This document shows, in pieces, positions 49,808-58,094 of a DNA stretch of 64,000 nucleotides. The DNA lies in the NCBI RefSeq assembly GCF_049800675.1, contig NZ_JBLOOT010000007.1, positions 179,502 to 243,501 on the forward strand. The letters run 5' to 3'. The notes below the pieces were generated by a model that had not been told where the DNA came from, ran no database searches, and saw nothing but the letters and a program-made list of their open reading frames with translations. The position numbers and the translations under genes were made by a program. Within the stretch, counting starts at the first letter, position 1. The number at the start of each line of letters is the position of its first letter. This DNA comes from Cauispirillum nitrogeniifigens. GTDB taxonomy: Bacteria > Pseudomonadota > Alphaproteobacteria > Rhodospirillales > Rhodospirillaceae.

Positions 49808-49933
49808 TTATTTGGCGAGTTGGGTGTGCTTGAGGTCTGCGTTGGTGCCAACGTACTCAAGCCAAGCCCAGCTTGAATAGTGGAAAGGAAAATCTATTGC
49901 TTTAGGCTGGATGAAACCTGCCGAGTAGGCCAC
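49808..49933 (-). CDS. Possible small peptide gene just upstream of the PqqD-like gene
   Basis: 41 codons from a GTG at 49933 that follows AGGGGGG. The stop is 9 bp before the PqqD-like ATG, so translation could be coupled. The peptide has GFIQPKAI, loosely like a YxxP...L leader element, then an aromatic run HYSSWAWLEYV and a basic tail with Asn-Ala-Asp. It shares no similarity with the main precursor candidate. It may be a second precursor, a leader peptide, or chance. Confidence 0.35.
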   Translation of the reverse strand: MAYSAGFIQPKAIDFPFHYSSWAWLEYVGTNADLKHTQLAK

Positions 49934-49968
49934 TCTGTGCCCCCCTGCGGAACGGTGGGCAAGGAGGG

Positions 49969-51663
49969 ATGATGGAGACTTGGGAAGAGGCCGCGCGGCG
50001 GCATCGCGCCGGCGAGGTGGTCGAGGCCAGCAGGGTCTACCGCCGTGTCCTGGAGACCCAGCCCGACAACGCCCAGGTTCTGCATCTGCTGGGGGTGGCT
50101 GAGTTTCAGATGGGCCGGCCGGCCGACGCCGAACCGCTGGTCCGCCGCGCCATCGCGGTGCTGGGCGACGACGCCCGGTTCCACAACACCCTGGCCAACA
50201 TCCTGGTCGCCACCGGCCGCCCCGAGGAGGCCGAGCGCTGCCTGGCCCGTGCCGTCGCCCTGGCACCGCAGGCGCCGGATCTGGCGGTCAACCATGCTGC
50301 CGTGCTCACCGACCTGGGCCGCCCGGCCGAGGCCGAGGCGGTCTGCCTCGCCCTGCTGGCCCGCGTGCCGGGCCATCCTGGCGCCTTGGCCCAGCTTGGC
50401 GCGGCGCGCATCCAGCTTGGCCGCTACCGCGAGGCGGCGGAGACTTTTGGGCACGGCGTGGCGCTGGGGCACGACGCGGTGACGTTCAACGTCAACCGCG
50501 CCAGTGCTTTGGAACTGGCCAACGACCTGCCGGGCGCCGAGGCGGCGGTGGAGGCAGCGCTGGCGGCGGCGGCACCGGCCGTGCCCGGCCCGGTGATGCT
50601 GATGCGTGGCAAGCTGCGCTTCCGTGCCGGCCGCCTGGAAGAGGCCCTGGCCGATCTGGCGCTGGCCGAACCGGCCCTGACCGCCGACCGCGACCGCGCC
50701 GAACTGCTGAGCGTGCGGGGGCTGGCCTGCGACAAGCTGAAGCGGTGGGGCGATGCCTTCGCGGCCTTCACCGCCGGCAACCGGCTGCGCGCCGCCTTGC
50801 CGAAAAGCCGGGTCCATGACGGCGACCGCTTCCTGGCCCGCTGCGCCGAGCGTCTGGCCCAGGTCCGCCGCCTGCCGCCGGCCGCGCCGTCCAGCCCGGC
50901 GGCCGTGGCCGATCCCCGTGATGCGCCGATCTTCTTTGTCGGCTTTCCCCGCTCGGGGACGACCCTGATGGAGACGGTGCTGGCCGCCCATCCCGGCGTG
51001 ACCACCACCAGTGAGCGGTCGCCGCTGAATGCCGTGGCGGCCCGCCTGGGCGGCCGCGACCCGCTCCTCCTGGGGGCGGCGGAACTGCCGGCCCTGCGCG
51101 CCCTGTTCCATGCCGAGACGGAGCGGGTCGTCGGGCCGCTCGGGGGGCGGCGGCTGGTGGACAAACTGCCGCTCAACATCCTCGACCTGGGCCTCGCGCA
51201 GGCCCTGTTTCCGGCTGGCCGCGTGCTGATGGCGCTGCGGGACCCCCGCGACTGCGTGCTGTCCTGTTTCATGCAGGGCTTCCAGCCCAACGACGCGATG
51301 GTCAACTTCCTTGACCTGGAGCGGGCGGCGCGGACCTACGCGGCGGTGATGGAGATATGGCTGGCCGAGCGCCGCGCCCTGCGCCTGCCGTGGATGGAGT
51401 ACCGCTACGAGGATCTGGCGTCGGACTTCGATCCGACGGTGCGGGCGGTGCTGGACTTCACTGGCCTGGGCTGGCACGACGACCTCGCCCGCTACGCCGA
51501 CAAGGCGCGGGGCCGCGACATCAACACCCCGAGCTACCGCGAGGTGCTGCGGCCGGTCGACCGCCGCGCCGTCGGACGCTGGCGCCCCTATGCGGAAGCG
51601 CTGGCCCCCGTCCTGCCCGTCCTGGCTCCCTTCGCCGCGGCCTTCGGATACGAGGCGGCATAG
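49969..51663 (+). CDS. TPR-repeat sulfotransferase
   Basis: 564 residues: about seven to eight TPR units (residues 1-260) followed by a sulfotransferase domain with FVGFPRSGTTLMETVL and ALRDPRDCVLSCFMQGF. It probably transfers sulfate to a carbohydrate or protein; the TPRs suggest a protein partner. The start is ATG 49969 or 49972, with the ribosome-binding site AAGGAGGG favouring the second. It is divergent from the PqqD-like gene. Whether it belongs to the RiPP cluster, giving it a second sulfotransferase, or to the next block is open. Confidence 0.85.
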   Translation: MMETWEEAARRHRAGEVVEASRVYRRVLETQPDNAQVLHLLGVAEFQMGRPADAEPLVRRAIAVLGDDARFHNTLANILVATGRPEEAERCLARAVALAPQAPDLAVNHAAVLTDLGRPAEAEAVCLALLARVPGHPGALAQLGAARIQLGRYREAAETFGHGVALGHDAVTFNVNRASALELANDLPGAEAAVEAALAAAAPAVPGPVMLMRGKLRFRAGRLEEALADLALAEPALTADRDRAELLSVRGLACDKLKRWGDAFAAFTAGNRLRAALPKSRVHDGDRFLARCAERLAQVRRLPPAAPSSPAAVADPRDAPIFFVGFPRSGTTLMETVLAAHPGVTTTSERSPLNAVAARLGGRDPLLLGAAELPALRALFHAETERVVGPLGGRRLVDKLPLNILDLGLAQALFPAGRVLMALRDPRDCVLSCFMQGFQPNDAMVNFLDLERAARTYAAVMEIWLAERRALRLPWMEYRYEDLASDFDPTVRAVLDFTGLGWHDDLARYADKARGRDINTPSYREVLRPVDRRAVGRWRPYAEALAPVLPVLAPFAAAFGYEAA

Positions 51664-51753
51664 CCGGCGCTTCCTGCCTGCCTCCGCGACGGATGATCGA
51701 CAAGCGCCTGAAGGTGTTGGAAAGTAGCGTGTTGGCCCGCTAGGGGAGACCGC

Positions 51754-53250
51754 ATGAACATCTTTTCGACACTCGACCGCGCCGCCGTCCGCTTCGCCGC
51801 GCACGGCGCCTTGTACCGGGGGGAGGCGCAGGTGGCGACCTTCGCTCAGGTGCGACAGCGCGCCCTGGCCCTGGCCGGCTGGCTGCGGGATCGCCACCCG
51901 GCCGGCAGCCGCATCGTCCTGGCCAGCGAGAACGACACCCGCACGGTGGAGGTGTTCTACGCCGCCTGGGCCGCCGGCATGGCCATCGTGCCGCTGAACC
52001 CCAAGCTGCACCCCCGCGAGATCGAACAGGTGCTGGAGGACTGCGCGGCGGCGCACCTGTTCGTGTCGGCGAAGATCGCCGCCGGCCTTGCACCATTGTG
52101 CAGCCACACCCTCCTGGGCAGCCCCGAGTATGAAGGATATTTCACCGCCGCGCCCGTGACGCCGGCGGAGGTGGCGCCGGACGATCTGGCCTGGCTGTTC
52201 TACACCAGCGGCACCACCGGGCGGTCCAAGGGGGCGATGCTCAGCCACCGCAACCTGATGGCCATGACGCTGGCCCACCTGGCCGACGTCAACGCGGTGG
52301 ACGAGACCATGAGCCTCATCCACGCCGCGCCCATGTCGCACGGCTCGGGCCTGTACATCCTGCCGACCGTCGCCAAGGGAGCGCGGCAGGTGGTGCCGGC
52401 GTCGGCCGGGTTCGACCCGGCGGAGTACCTGGACCTGACGGCGGTGCACCCCAACTGCGTGTCGTTCCTGGCGCCGACCATGATCCACCGCCTGCGCCAG
52501 GAGATGGAGCGCGCCCCGCGCCGCCACGGCATCCACACCATCATCTACGGCGGCGCGCCGATGTACGTGGAGGACCTGAAGAAGGCCCTGGCGACCTTCG
52601 GTCCGGTGTTCGCCCAGATCTACGGCCAGGGGGAAGCCCCCATGACCATCGCCACCCTGCGGCGGGCGGATCATGCGGCGGGCGACGACCGGCGGCTCGG
52701 CTCCGTCGGCACGCCGTACACGGGGGTGGAGGTGCGCGTGGTCGACGAGGCCGGGACCTCGTGCCCGCCCGGCCAGACCGGCGAGGTCATCGTGCGCGGC
52801 GACGTGGTCATGCGCGGCTACTGGAACAACCCGGCGGCCACGGCGGAGGCCCTGCGCGGCGGCTGGCTGTGGACCGGCGACATCGGCGCCTTCGACGACG
52901 ACGGCTTCCTGACCCTGTCGGACCGCTCCAAGGACGTCATCATCAGCGGCGGCTCCAACATCTACCCGCGCGAGGTGGAGGAGGCGCTGCTGTGCCACGC
53001 GGCGGTGTCGGAGGTCTGCGTCGTCGGCCAGCCCGACCCGGAGTGGGGGGAGAACGTGGTGGCCTTCGTCGTCGCCGCGCCGGGCAGCGACGAGGACGCC
53101 TTGCGCGCCGAACTGGACGCCCTGTGCCTGTCGCGCATTGCCCGCTTCAAGCGCCCCAAGGACTATGTCTTCCTGCCTGACCTGCCCAAGAGCAGCTACG
53201 GCAAGATCCTCAAGCGGGAGCTGCGGCGCGCCCACTTCGGCGGCGGCTGA
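51754..53250 (+). CDS. AMP-dependent acyl-CoA synthetase
   Basis: 498 residues of the ANL superfamily with the P-loop YTSGTTGRSKGAM, the A5 motif YGQGEAPMT and the core motif YWNNPAATAEALRGGWLWTGD in part, then SDRSKDVIISGGSNIYP and the C-terminal lysine context SSYGKILKREL. The A5 motif differs from that of MatB, so another acid is activated; the substrate is unknown. It is followed after 5 bp by an uncharacterised gene in the same direction, which may be its partner. Confidence 0.88.
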   Translation: MNIFSTLDRAAVRFAAHGALYRGEAQVATFAQVRQRALALAGWLRDRHPAGSRIVLASENDTRTVEVFYAAWAAGMAIVPLNPKLHPREIEQVLEDCAAAHLFVSAKIAAGLAPLCSHTLLGSPEYEGYFTAAPVTPAEVAPDDLAWLFYTSGTTGRSKGAMLSHRNLMAMTLAHLADVNAVDETMSLIHAAPMSHGSGLYILPTVAKGARQVVPASAGFDPAEYLDLTAVHPNCVSFLAPTMIHRLRQEMERAPRRHGIHTIIYGGAPMYVEDLKKALATFGPVFAQIYGQGEAPMTIATLRRADHAAGDDRRLGSVGTPYTGVEVRVVDEAGTSCPPGQTGEVIVRGDVVMRGYWNNPAATAEALRGGWLWTGDIGAFDDDGFLTLSDRSKDVIISGGSNIYPREVEEALLCHAAVSEVCVVGQPDPEWGENVVAFVVAAPGSDEDALRAELDALCLSRIARFKRPKDYVFLPDLPKSSYGKILKRELRRAHFGGG

Positions 53251-53255
53251 CGGCC

Positions 53256-54263
53256 ATGGACCGCAGCGTCGCGCGGGGGCTCGCCAACGGCGTGTTCCGG
53301 TCCTGCCGCGAGGCGCGGACGACGGAGTCCATGCTCGACCTGACCCGCCAACTGGCGGCCTTCACCGAAACCCGGAAATCCCGGCAGGCGGCGGAGGCTT
53401 TCCACGCCCGCGTCAAGGCGCACGCGGCGGCCCATCCCGGCTACTTCGGCTACCGGCACCGGGGCTTCGGGCTGTCGGCCCGCAAGTCCCTGTCCACCTT
53501 CCTGCTGGCCAGCGGCATCGACAGCGACCGGGTGATCGCCAAGGAGTCCGAGGATCTGGAGGAAACCTTCCGCTTCACCGCCAACAGCCTGCTGGTCGGC
53601 AAGACCGGCGCCACCTGGCTGGAACGCTCCCTGCCGGTGTCGGTGTCGCTGCATGCCCTGGCGCGGTACTTCATGCGCGGGGGCGGGGAGCCCGACGGCG
53701 GCGGGGCCTTCTTCCTTGGCTGCGTGCGCTGGGGGATGCTGGTCGGCAACGCGCTGCGCGGCATCGGCATGAAGAACGTGCCCATCCTCTGCCCGCTGGG
53801 CGAGGGCGCGGTGCTGGGCCTGACCTCGCCGTTTGACGCCGGCACCTCCGAACAGCGGGTGGAGTTCCGGGACGGCGCGGCGACGGTCTTCAGCGACGTT
53901 CCCCTGGCCCGCCGGATGCTGGCCGAAAGCCATGGCGCGTCGCTGACCTCGCCGGACCTGGGGGTGGATTTCCGCACCTTCATCCATCGCGGGCAGATGG
54001 CGCCGTCGCAGGTCCGCCTGTGCGATGCCATGGCGGCGTTGCTGGCGGACCACGGCCGCGCCGTGGAGGCGACCGTGCATGCGCTGCTGTTCGAGTCCGA
54101 CCACACCGTCCTGCTGGGGGTGACGGAAGACCTGCACGCGGCGTTGATGGCCCTCCAGAAGGCCCTGCTCGACCTGTTCACCGAGGACTACTGGACCGCC
54201 ATCCGCGGCCCCAAGGGCTCCCGCCTGCTGGAGGTCGAAGGGCTGTTCGAGGACGGGGAGTAG
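53256..54263 (+). CDS. Protein of unknown function in an acyl-CoA synthetase operon
   Basis: 335 residues, soluble, no signal peptide. I do not recognise the family. The sequence is mixed helix and strand, with a conserved-looking FHARVKAHAAAHPGYFGYRHRGFGLS in parts near the N-terminus and VDFRTFIHRGQMAPSQ near residue 230. It is 5 bp from the acyl-CoA synthetase gene and convergent with the MFS gene. Normal codon use and a clear reading frame make it a real gene. Confidence 0.5.
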   Translation: MDRSVARGLANGVFRSCREARTTESMLDLTRQLAAFTETRKSRQAAEAFHARVKAHAAAHPGYFGYRHRGFGLSARKSLSTFLLASGIDSDRVIAKESEDLEETFRFTANSLLVGKTGATWLERSLPVSVSLHALARYFMRGGGEPDGGGAFFLGCVRWGMLVGNALRGIGMKNVPILCPLGEGAVLGLTSPFDAGTSEQRVEFRDGAATVFSDVPLARRMLAESHGASLTSPDLGVDFRTFIHRGQMAPSQVRLCDAMAALLADHGRAVEATVHALLFESDHTVLLGVTEDLHAALMALQKALLDLFTEDYWTAIRGPKGSRLLEVEGLFEDGE

Positions 54264-54267
54264 GGGC

Positions 54268-55524
54268 TCACCGCTCGCCACCCGCCTCCTTGCGGTTCAG
54301 CCCGACAAGCCCGAAGGAGGCGATGGCGAGGACCGAGAACGCGCCCATCATGGCGATCATCGGCCACGCGCTGCCGTCCAGCACGGCGCCGACGACGGGC
54401 GCGGCGAGGGCGCCGAAGCCGATCTGGATGCTGCCCGACAGCCCGGCCGCCGCGCCGGCCACCGCCGGATTGACGCTGACCGCTCCGGCGATGCCGTTGG
54501 GCAGGACGAAGCCGTTGCCCAGCCCGACCAGGAACATCGGCCCGAACAGCGCCGCCGGGTGGAACAGGCCGGCGCCCAGGCCGGCGGTCATGGCCAGCGC
54601 GCCCAGCAGGGCGATCAGGGTGCCGATGAGGATCATGCGGTCGGGGCCGACCCGCACCGCATGGCGGCCGGTGAGGAAGTTGCCGATCAGGTAGCCGCCG
54701 GGCACGCAGGCGAAGTACAGGCCGTACTCGACCGGGCTGCGGCCCATCAACTCGATCATCACGTAGGACGCCCCGGCAATGAAGGTGAAGAACATCGCCG
54801 CCGTGAAGCCGATGGTCAGGGCGTAGCCCCAGAACGGGCGCGACCGCGTCAGGCTGGCGTAGCCGCGCAGCAGGTGGCGGGCCGACCCGCCGGTGCTCCG
54901 CTGGGTGTGCGTCTCGTAGAGCATCCGCCAGGCGACCACCAGCACCACGGCGCCGAATGCCGCCAGGAAGGCGAACGACCCGCGCCAGCCGGCCACGCCG
55001 TCGAGCAGCCCGCCGATGGTCGGGGCGATCATCGGCGCCACCGCCATGCCCATGGTGACGTAGCCGATCATGCTGGCCGCCTGATCGCGGCCATAGAGGT
55101 CGCGCACCACCGCGCGGCTCAGGGCGATGCCGGCGCAGCCGCCGACCGCCTGCACCACCCGCCCGGCAATGAGGACGCCGAGGCTGGGCGCGGCGAGGCA
55201 CGCCACCGACCCGGCGACGAACAGCGCCAGCCCGGCCAGCAGCACCGGCCGCCGTCCGAAGCGGTCCGACAGCGGCCCAACGATCAACTGCCCCACCGCC
55301 ACCGCCGCCAGATACAGCGACAAGGTGAGCTGCACGCCGGCGAAGTCGACGCCCAGCGACCGCGCCATGCCCGGCATCGACGGCAGATAGAGGTTGATGC
55401 CCAGCGGGCTGACGGCGGCGACGCCGACCAGCATGGCGATAAAGGCGGGCGCGGCGGCCGGGGGCGCCGCCGGGGCAGGGGATGCGGTCACGGGAAAGGT
55501 CTCTGCGGGACGGGAGGAGGACAT
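54268..55524 (-). CDS. Bcr/CflA-type MFS multidrug efflux transporter
   Basis: 418 residues with twelve transmembrane segments and the Bcr/CflA family hallmarks: INLYLPSMPGMARSLG near the N-terminus, the loop 2-3 motif GPLSDRFGRRPVLL, and VVQAVGGCAGIALSRAVVRDLYGRD in parts. It exports drugs or small metabolites by proton antiport. The ATG at 55524 gives a short Pro/Ala-rich cytoplasmic tail; an upstream TTG adds 12 residues. It is 32 bp downstream of the Rrf2 regulator in the same direction, so the two could be co-transcribed. Confidence 0.9.
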   Translation of the reverse strand: MSSSRPAETFPVTASPAPAAPPAAAPAFIAMLVGVAAVSPLGINLYLPSMPGMARSLGVDFAGVQLTLSLYLAAVAVGQLIVGPLSDRFGRRPVLLAGLALFVAGSVACLAAPSLGVLIAGRVVQAVGGCAGIALSRAVVRDLYGRDQAASMIGYVTMGMAVAPMIAPTIGGLLDGVAGWRGSFAFLAAFGAVVLVVAWRMLYETHTQRSTGGSARHLLRGYASLTRSRPFWGYALTIGFTAAMFFTFIAGASYVMIELMGRSPVEYGLYFACVPGGYLIGNFLTGRHAVRVGPDRMILIGTLIALLGALAMTAGLGAGLFHPAALFGPMFLVGLGNGFVLPNGIAGAVSVNPAVAGAAAGLSGSIQIGFGALAAPVVGAVLDGSAWPMIAMMGAFSVLAIASFGLVGLNRKEAGGER

Positions 55525-55556
55525 CGCCGCATGATGGGAATGCCATAGTCCCGAAG

Positions 55557-56000
55557 TCAACTAACGTTCGGTTGCTCCAGACGCAGGGCAAGCATGTCCG
55601 GCCGCGCGCAGGCATCGGCCAGGGTGAAGCGGTTCATGGTCTCGAAGAAGGCTTCGCGCGCTTCCTCGAACATCGGCGTCAGGGGGCAGACGCCGCACAG
55701 CGGGCAGTCCGTCTGCCGGTTGTCCAGGCACTCCACCAGGGCGTCGCCGCGCTCGGTCTGGCGCAGCACGTCGCCCAGGCGCACCGACTCGGCCGGACGG
55801 GCCAGGGCCATGCCGCCGCCGCGCCCGCGCACGGTGCCGATCAGGCCGATGCGCCCCAGGGTTCCCACCACCTTCATCAGGTGGTTGCGCGAGATGCGGT
55901 AGGCGGCGGCAATCTGGTCGATGGTCACGCGCTCGCCGGGGCGGCTGCCCAGGAAGATCAGCACCCGCAGACTGTAGTCGCTGAACGTGCTCAGCCGCAT
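55557..56000 (-). CDS. Rrf2-family regulator, NsrR-like iron-sulfur nitric-oxide sensor
   Basis: 147 residues with an N-terminal winged helix (SDYSLRVLIFLGSR ... RISRNHLMKVVGTLGRIG) and Cys91, Cys99, Cys102 and Cys105 in ECLDNRQTDCPLCGVC. The C-x7-C-x5-C subset matches the [Fe-S] ligand spacing of NsrR, and LMKVVGTLGR is the NsrR-type recognition helix. NsrR represses nitric-oxide defence genes. A 11-1-11 operator-like sequence lies in the intergenic region to the right, and a weaker one just in front of its own start. No NO-detoxifying enzyme is adjacent; the gene that would be controlled is a chemoreceptor. Confidence 0.87.
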   Translation of the reverse strand: MRLSTFSDYSLRVLIFLGSRPGERVTIDQIAAAYRISRNHLMKVVGTLGRIGLIGTVRGRGGGMALARPAESVRLGDVLRQTERGDALVECLDNRQTDCPLCGVCPLTPMFEEAREAFFETMNRFTLADACARPDMLALRLEQPNVS

Positions 56001-56028
56001 GCGGTCGATTCCCCCTGGCGATGAAACC

Positions 56029-56048
56029 CATACCTGAAATACTTCTTA
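56029..56048 (-). promoter_or_regulatory. NsrR-like half-operator near the regulator start
   Basis: Read on the minus strand, aagaagtattt followed by c and then aggtatg matches the first 11-bp half of the NsrR consensus at ten of eleven positions; the second half is poor. It lies about 30 bp upstream of the regulator, a position suited to autorepression. Confidence 0.4.
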
Positions 56049-56099
56049 ACCCCTCGCGCGGCAAGCTTGCCCGGCGCGAAAGGAGGCGTGGCACGCTAA

Positions 56100-56122
56100 A
56101 AGATGTATTTGACATACCTCTT
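56100..56122. promoter_or_regulatory. NsrR-type 11-1-11 operator
   Basis: aagatgtattt (56100-56110), a single g, and acatacctctt (56112-56122) form the 11-1-11 inverted repeat described for NsrR. Against the halves AAGATGYATTT and AAATRCATCTT, 20 of 22 positions fit. It overlaps the -35 region of a promoter for the MCP gene. Confidence 0.65.
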
Positions 56123-56137
56123 TCAGGTCGTAAACAT
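56109..56137 (+). promoter_or_regulatory. Sigma-70-type promoter of the MCP-PAS operon
   Basis: TTGACA (56109-56114), a 17-nt spacer and AAACAT (56132-56137). The -35 box is inside the NsrR-type operator, so a bound NsrR would block it. Confidence 0.6.
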
Positions 56138-56161
56138 GCTGACAGTCCGCACAGGCACGGG

Positions 56162-57475
56162 ATGGCAGCCATGGGATGGGATGACTTCACGGCGGCGCTG
56201 GGCGCCTGTGGCGGCGCGGCGGTCCTTGCCGTGCTGACGGCGGCCGGCGCGGCCGGCGGGCTGGAGCCCACGGTCCTGGCAGCCACCGCCAGTGGCGCGG
56301 CCGTCGCGGCGGGGGCCGGCGGCGTCTTCGCCCTGCGCGCCCGCCGGGCTGTGCGGCTGGCCACGGAGGTGTGCCGCCGCGTCGCCCGTGGCGACTTCGA
56401 GGCGCGGGTGGTGCTCAGCCCCAGCCAGGGCGCCGGCAAGGCCCTGCACGACGAGATCAACAATCTGGTCGACCGCTGCGACGCCTTCGTGCGCGAGGCG
56501 GCGGCGTCCATGGAACACACCAGCCAGAGCCGCTACTTCCGCCGCATCATGGAAAAGGGCATGGTCGGGGCCTATCTGGGGGCCGCCCGCCGGGCCAACG
56601 AGGCCACCGCCTCCATCGCCCGCCGGGTCGCGGCCTTCGACGCCGTCACCCGCGATTTCGAGGGCAACGTCCTGGCGTCGGTGGAAACCGTGGCGGCGGC
56701 GGCGACGCAGCTTGAAAGCTCCGCCGGGCGCATGCGGACCCTGGCCGAACAGGCCAGCGACACGTCCTCCGCCGCCACCGGTGCCGCCGACCGGGCGACG
56801 CGCGGGGTGCAGACCGTGGCCTCGGCGGCGGAGGAACTCAGTGCCTCCATCGGCGAGATCGCCCGCCAGGTCGCCGGCTCCGCCGCACTGGGGGCGCAGG
56901 CGCGGACGCGGGCGGAGGCGGTGCTGGCCCAGGTCGACGAACTGGCCGCCGCCGCCGATCGCATCGGCGAGATCATCGGCCTGATCACCGACATCGCCGC
57001 CCAGACCAACCTGCTGGCCCTGAACGCCACCATCGAGGCGGCCCGCGCCGGGGAGGCCGGCAAGGGCTTCGCGGTGGTCGCCAACGAGGTCAAGCATCTG
57101 GCGTCGCAGACCGGCCGGGCCACCGACGACATCGTCCGCCAGGTCGACGAGGTGCGGCAGTCCGTGCGCTCCACCGTCGATGCCGTCACCGCCATCGTCG
57201 ACGTGGTCGGGGCCATCGACGGCGCCACCTCCACCATCGCCGCTGCCGTCGACCAGCAGGGCGCCGCCACGCGGGAGATTGCCCGCAGCGTCGAGGAAGC
57301 CGCCGCCGGCACCGCCCAGGTGGGCGGCGGGCTGGGCACCGTCGCCGCCGCCGCCGAGGGCAGCCGGGGGGCGGCCTCCGACGTGCTCGGCGCGTCGGTC
57401 GAACTGTCGCGGCAGGCCGGCTTCCTGCGCGACGAGATCCGCACGTTCATCGACCAGGCGCGGAAGGTGGCCTGA
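56162..57475 (+). CDS. Methyl-accepting chemotaxis protein with a transmembrane hairpin and no periplasmic sensor
   Basis: 437 residues from the ATG at 56162. Two closely spaced hydrophobic segments (about 13-32 and 40-57) form a hairpin with almost no periplasmic loop. A HAMP-like region (RRAVRLATEVCRRVARGDFEAR) and a full signalling domain follow, with the tip AQTNLLALNATIEAARAG. It lacks a sensor of its own, as in Aer, whose PAS is here encoded by the next gene. The longer version from 56021 would place coding sequence over the promoter and operator and is therefore rejected. Confidence 0.87.
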   Translation: MAAMGWDDFTAALGACGGAAVLAVLTAAGAAGGLEPTVLAATASGAAVAAGAGGVFALRARRAVRLATEVCRRVARGDFEARVVLSPSQGAGKALHDEINNLVDRCDAFVREAAASMEHTSQSRYFRRIMEKGMVGAYLGAARRANEATASIARRVAAFDAVTRDFEGNVLASVETVAAAATQLESSAGRMRTLAEQASDTSSAATGAADRATRGVQTVASAAEELSASIGEIARQVAGSAALGAQARTRAEAVLAQVDELAAAADRIGEIIGLITDIAAQTNLLALNATIEAARAGEAGKGFAVVANEVKHLASQTGRATDDIVRQVDEVRQSVRSTVDAVTAIVDVVGAIDGATSTIAAAVDQQGAATREIARSVEEAAAGTAQVGGGLGTVAAAAEGSRGAASDVLGASVELSRQAGFLRDEIRTFIDQARKVA

Positions 57476-57477
57476 CC

Positions 57478-58011
57478 ATGTCCCGAAAATCCGTCCCCCT
57501 GACCGGCCGCGAGCGGTTCTTCGCCGATGACGAGATCATCGTCTCCAAGACCGACCTGAAGGGCCGCATCACCTACGCCAACACCGTGTTCCTGCGCATC
57601 GCCGGCTATGCCGAGCACGAGGTCATCGGTGCGCCGCACAGCCTCATCCGCCACCCCGACATGCCGCGCGCCGTGTTCAAGGTGCTGTGGGACGTCATCG
57701 GCACGGGCAAGGAGATCTTCGCCTACGTGAAGAACCTGTCGAAGAACGGCGATCACTACTGGGTCATCGCCCACGTCACGCCGACCTTCGACGCCGCCGG
57801 CCGCATCATCGGCTATCACTCCAACCGCCGGCCGCCCAACCGCAAGGCGCTGGAGGTCATCGAGCCGCTCTATGCCCGCATCCGCAAGATCGAGACCGAC
57901 AGCGCCGACGCCAAGGCCGGCATGGCCGCCGCCCACGCCGCCCTGATCGCCGCCATCGGCGAGACCGGCATGGGGTACGACGAACTGATGTTCACCCTCG
58001 AAGGGTCCTGA
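57478..58011 (+). CDS. Aer-like PAS-domain protein
   Basis: 177 residues: one PAS domain of the Aer type (about 15-125), with RITYANTVFLRIAGY, PHSLIRHPDMPRAVF and KNLSKNGDHYWVIA, the same motifs as in the FAD-binding PAS of E. coli Aer. A helical tail of about 45 residues follows. It has no output domain, so it probably delivers a redox signal to the MCP encoded 2 bp upstream, forming a two-protein energy-taxis receptor. Confidence 0.85.
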   Translation: MSRKSVPLTGRERFFADDEIIVSKTDLKGRITYANTVFLRIAGYAEHEVIGAPHSLIRHPDMPRAVFKVLWDVIGTGKEIFAYVKNLSKNGDHYWVIAHVTPTFDAAGRIIGYHSNRRPPNRKALEVIEPLYARIRKIETDSADAKAGMAAAHAALIAAIGETGMGYDELMFTLEGS

Positions 58012-58037
58012 GGCAGTCCTCCCCGCGCCGGGCGGGG

Positions 58038-58068
58038 AGATCCAAACTGTAGGGTTCCTTCGTATCCT
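58038..58068 (+). promoter_or_regulatory. Weak ECF-sigma-like promoter upstream of the oxidoreductase gene
   Basis: AGATCC (58038-58043), a 19-nt spacer and TATCCT (58063-58068), about 26 bp before the start codon. It resembles the TGATCC-type -35 at 63213, but the -10 is poor. A GC-rich hairpin (58018-58037) is just upstream. Confidence 0.3.
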
Positions 58069-58094
58069 CCTCCATCGCACCGGAGGAGCCCTCA

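Noticed and set aside
49894..53235. A 1113-codon minus-strand frame opposite the TPR-sulfotransferase and acyl-CoA synthetase
   Set aside because: Low-complexity antisense product of GC bias; plus-strand genes have strong motifs.
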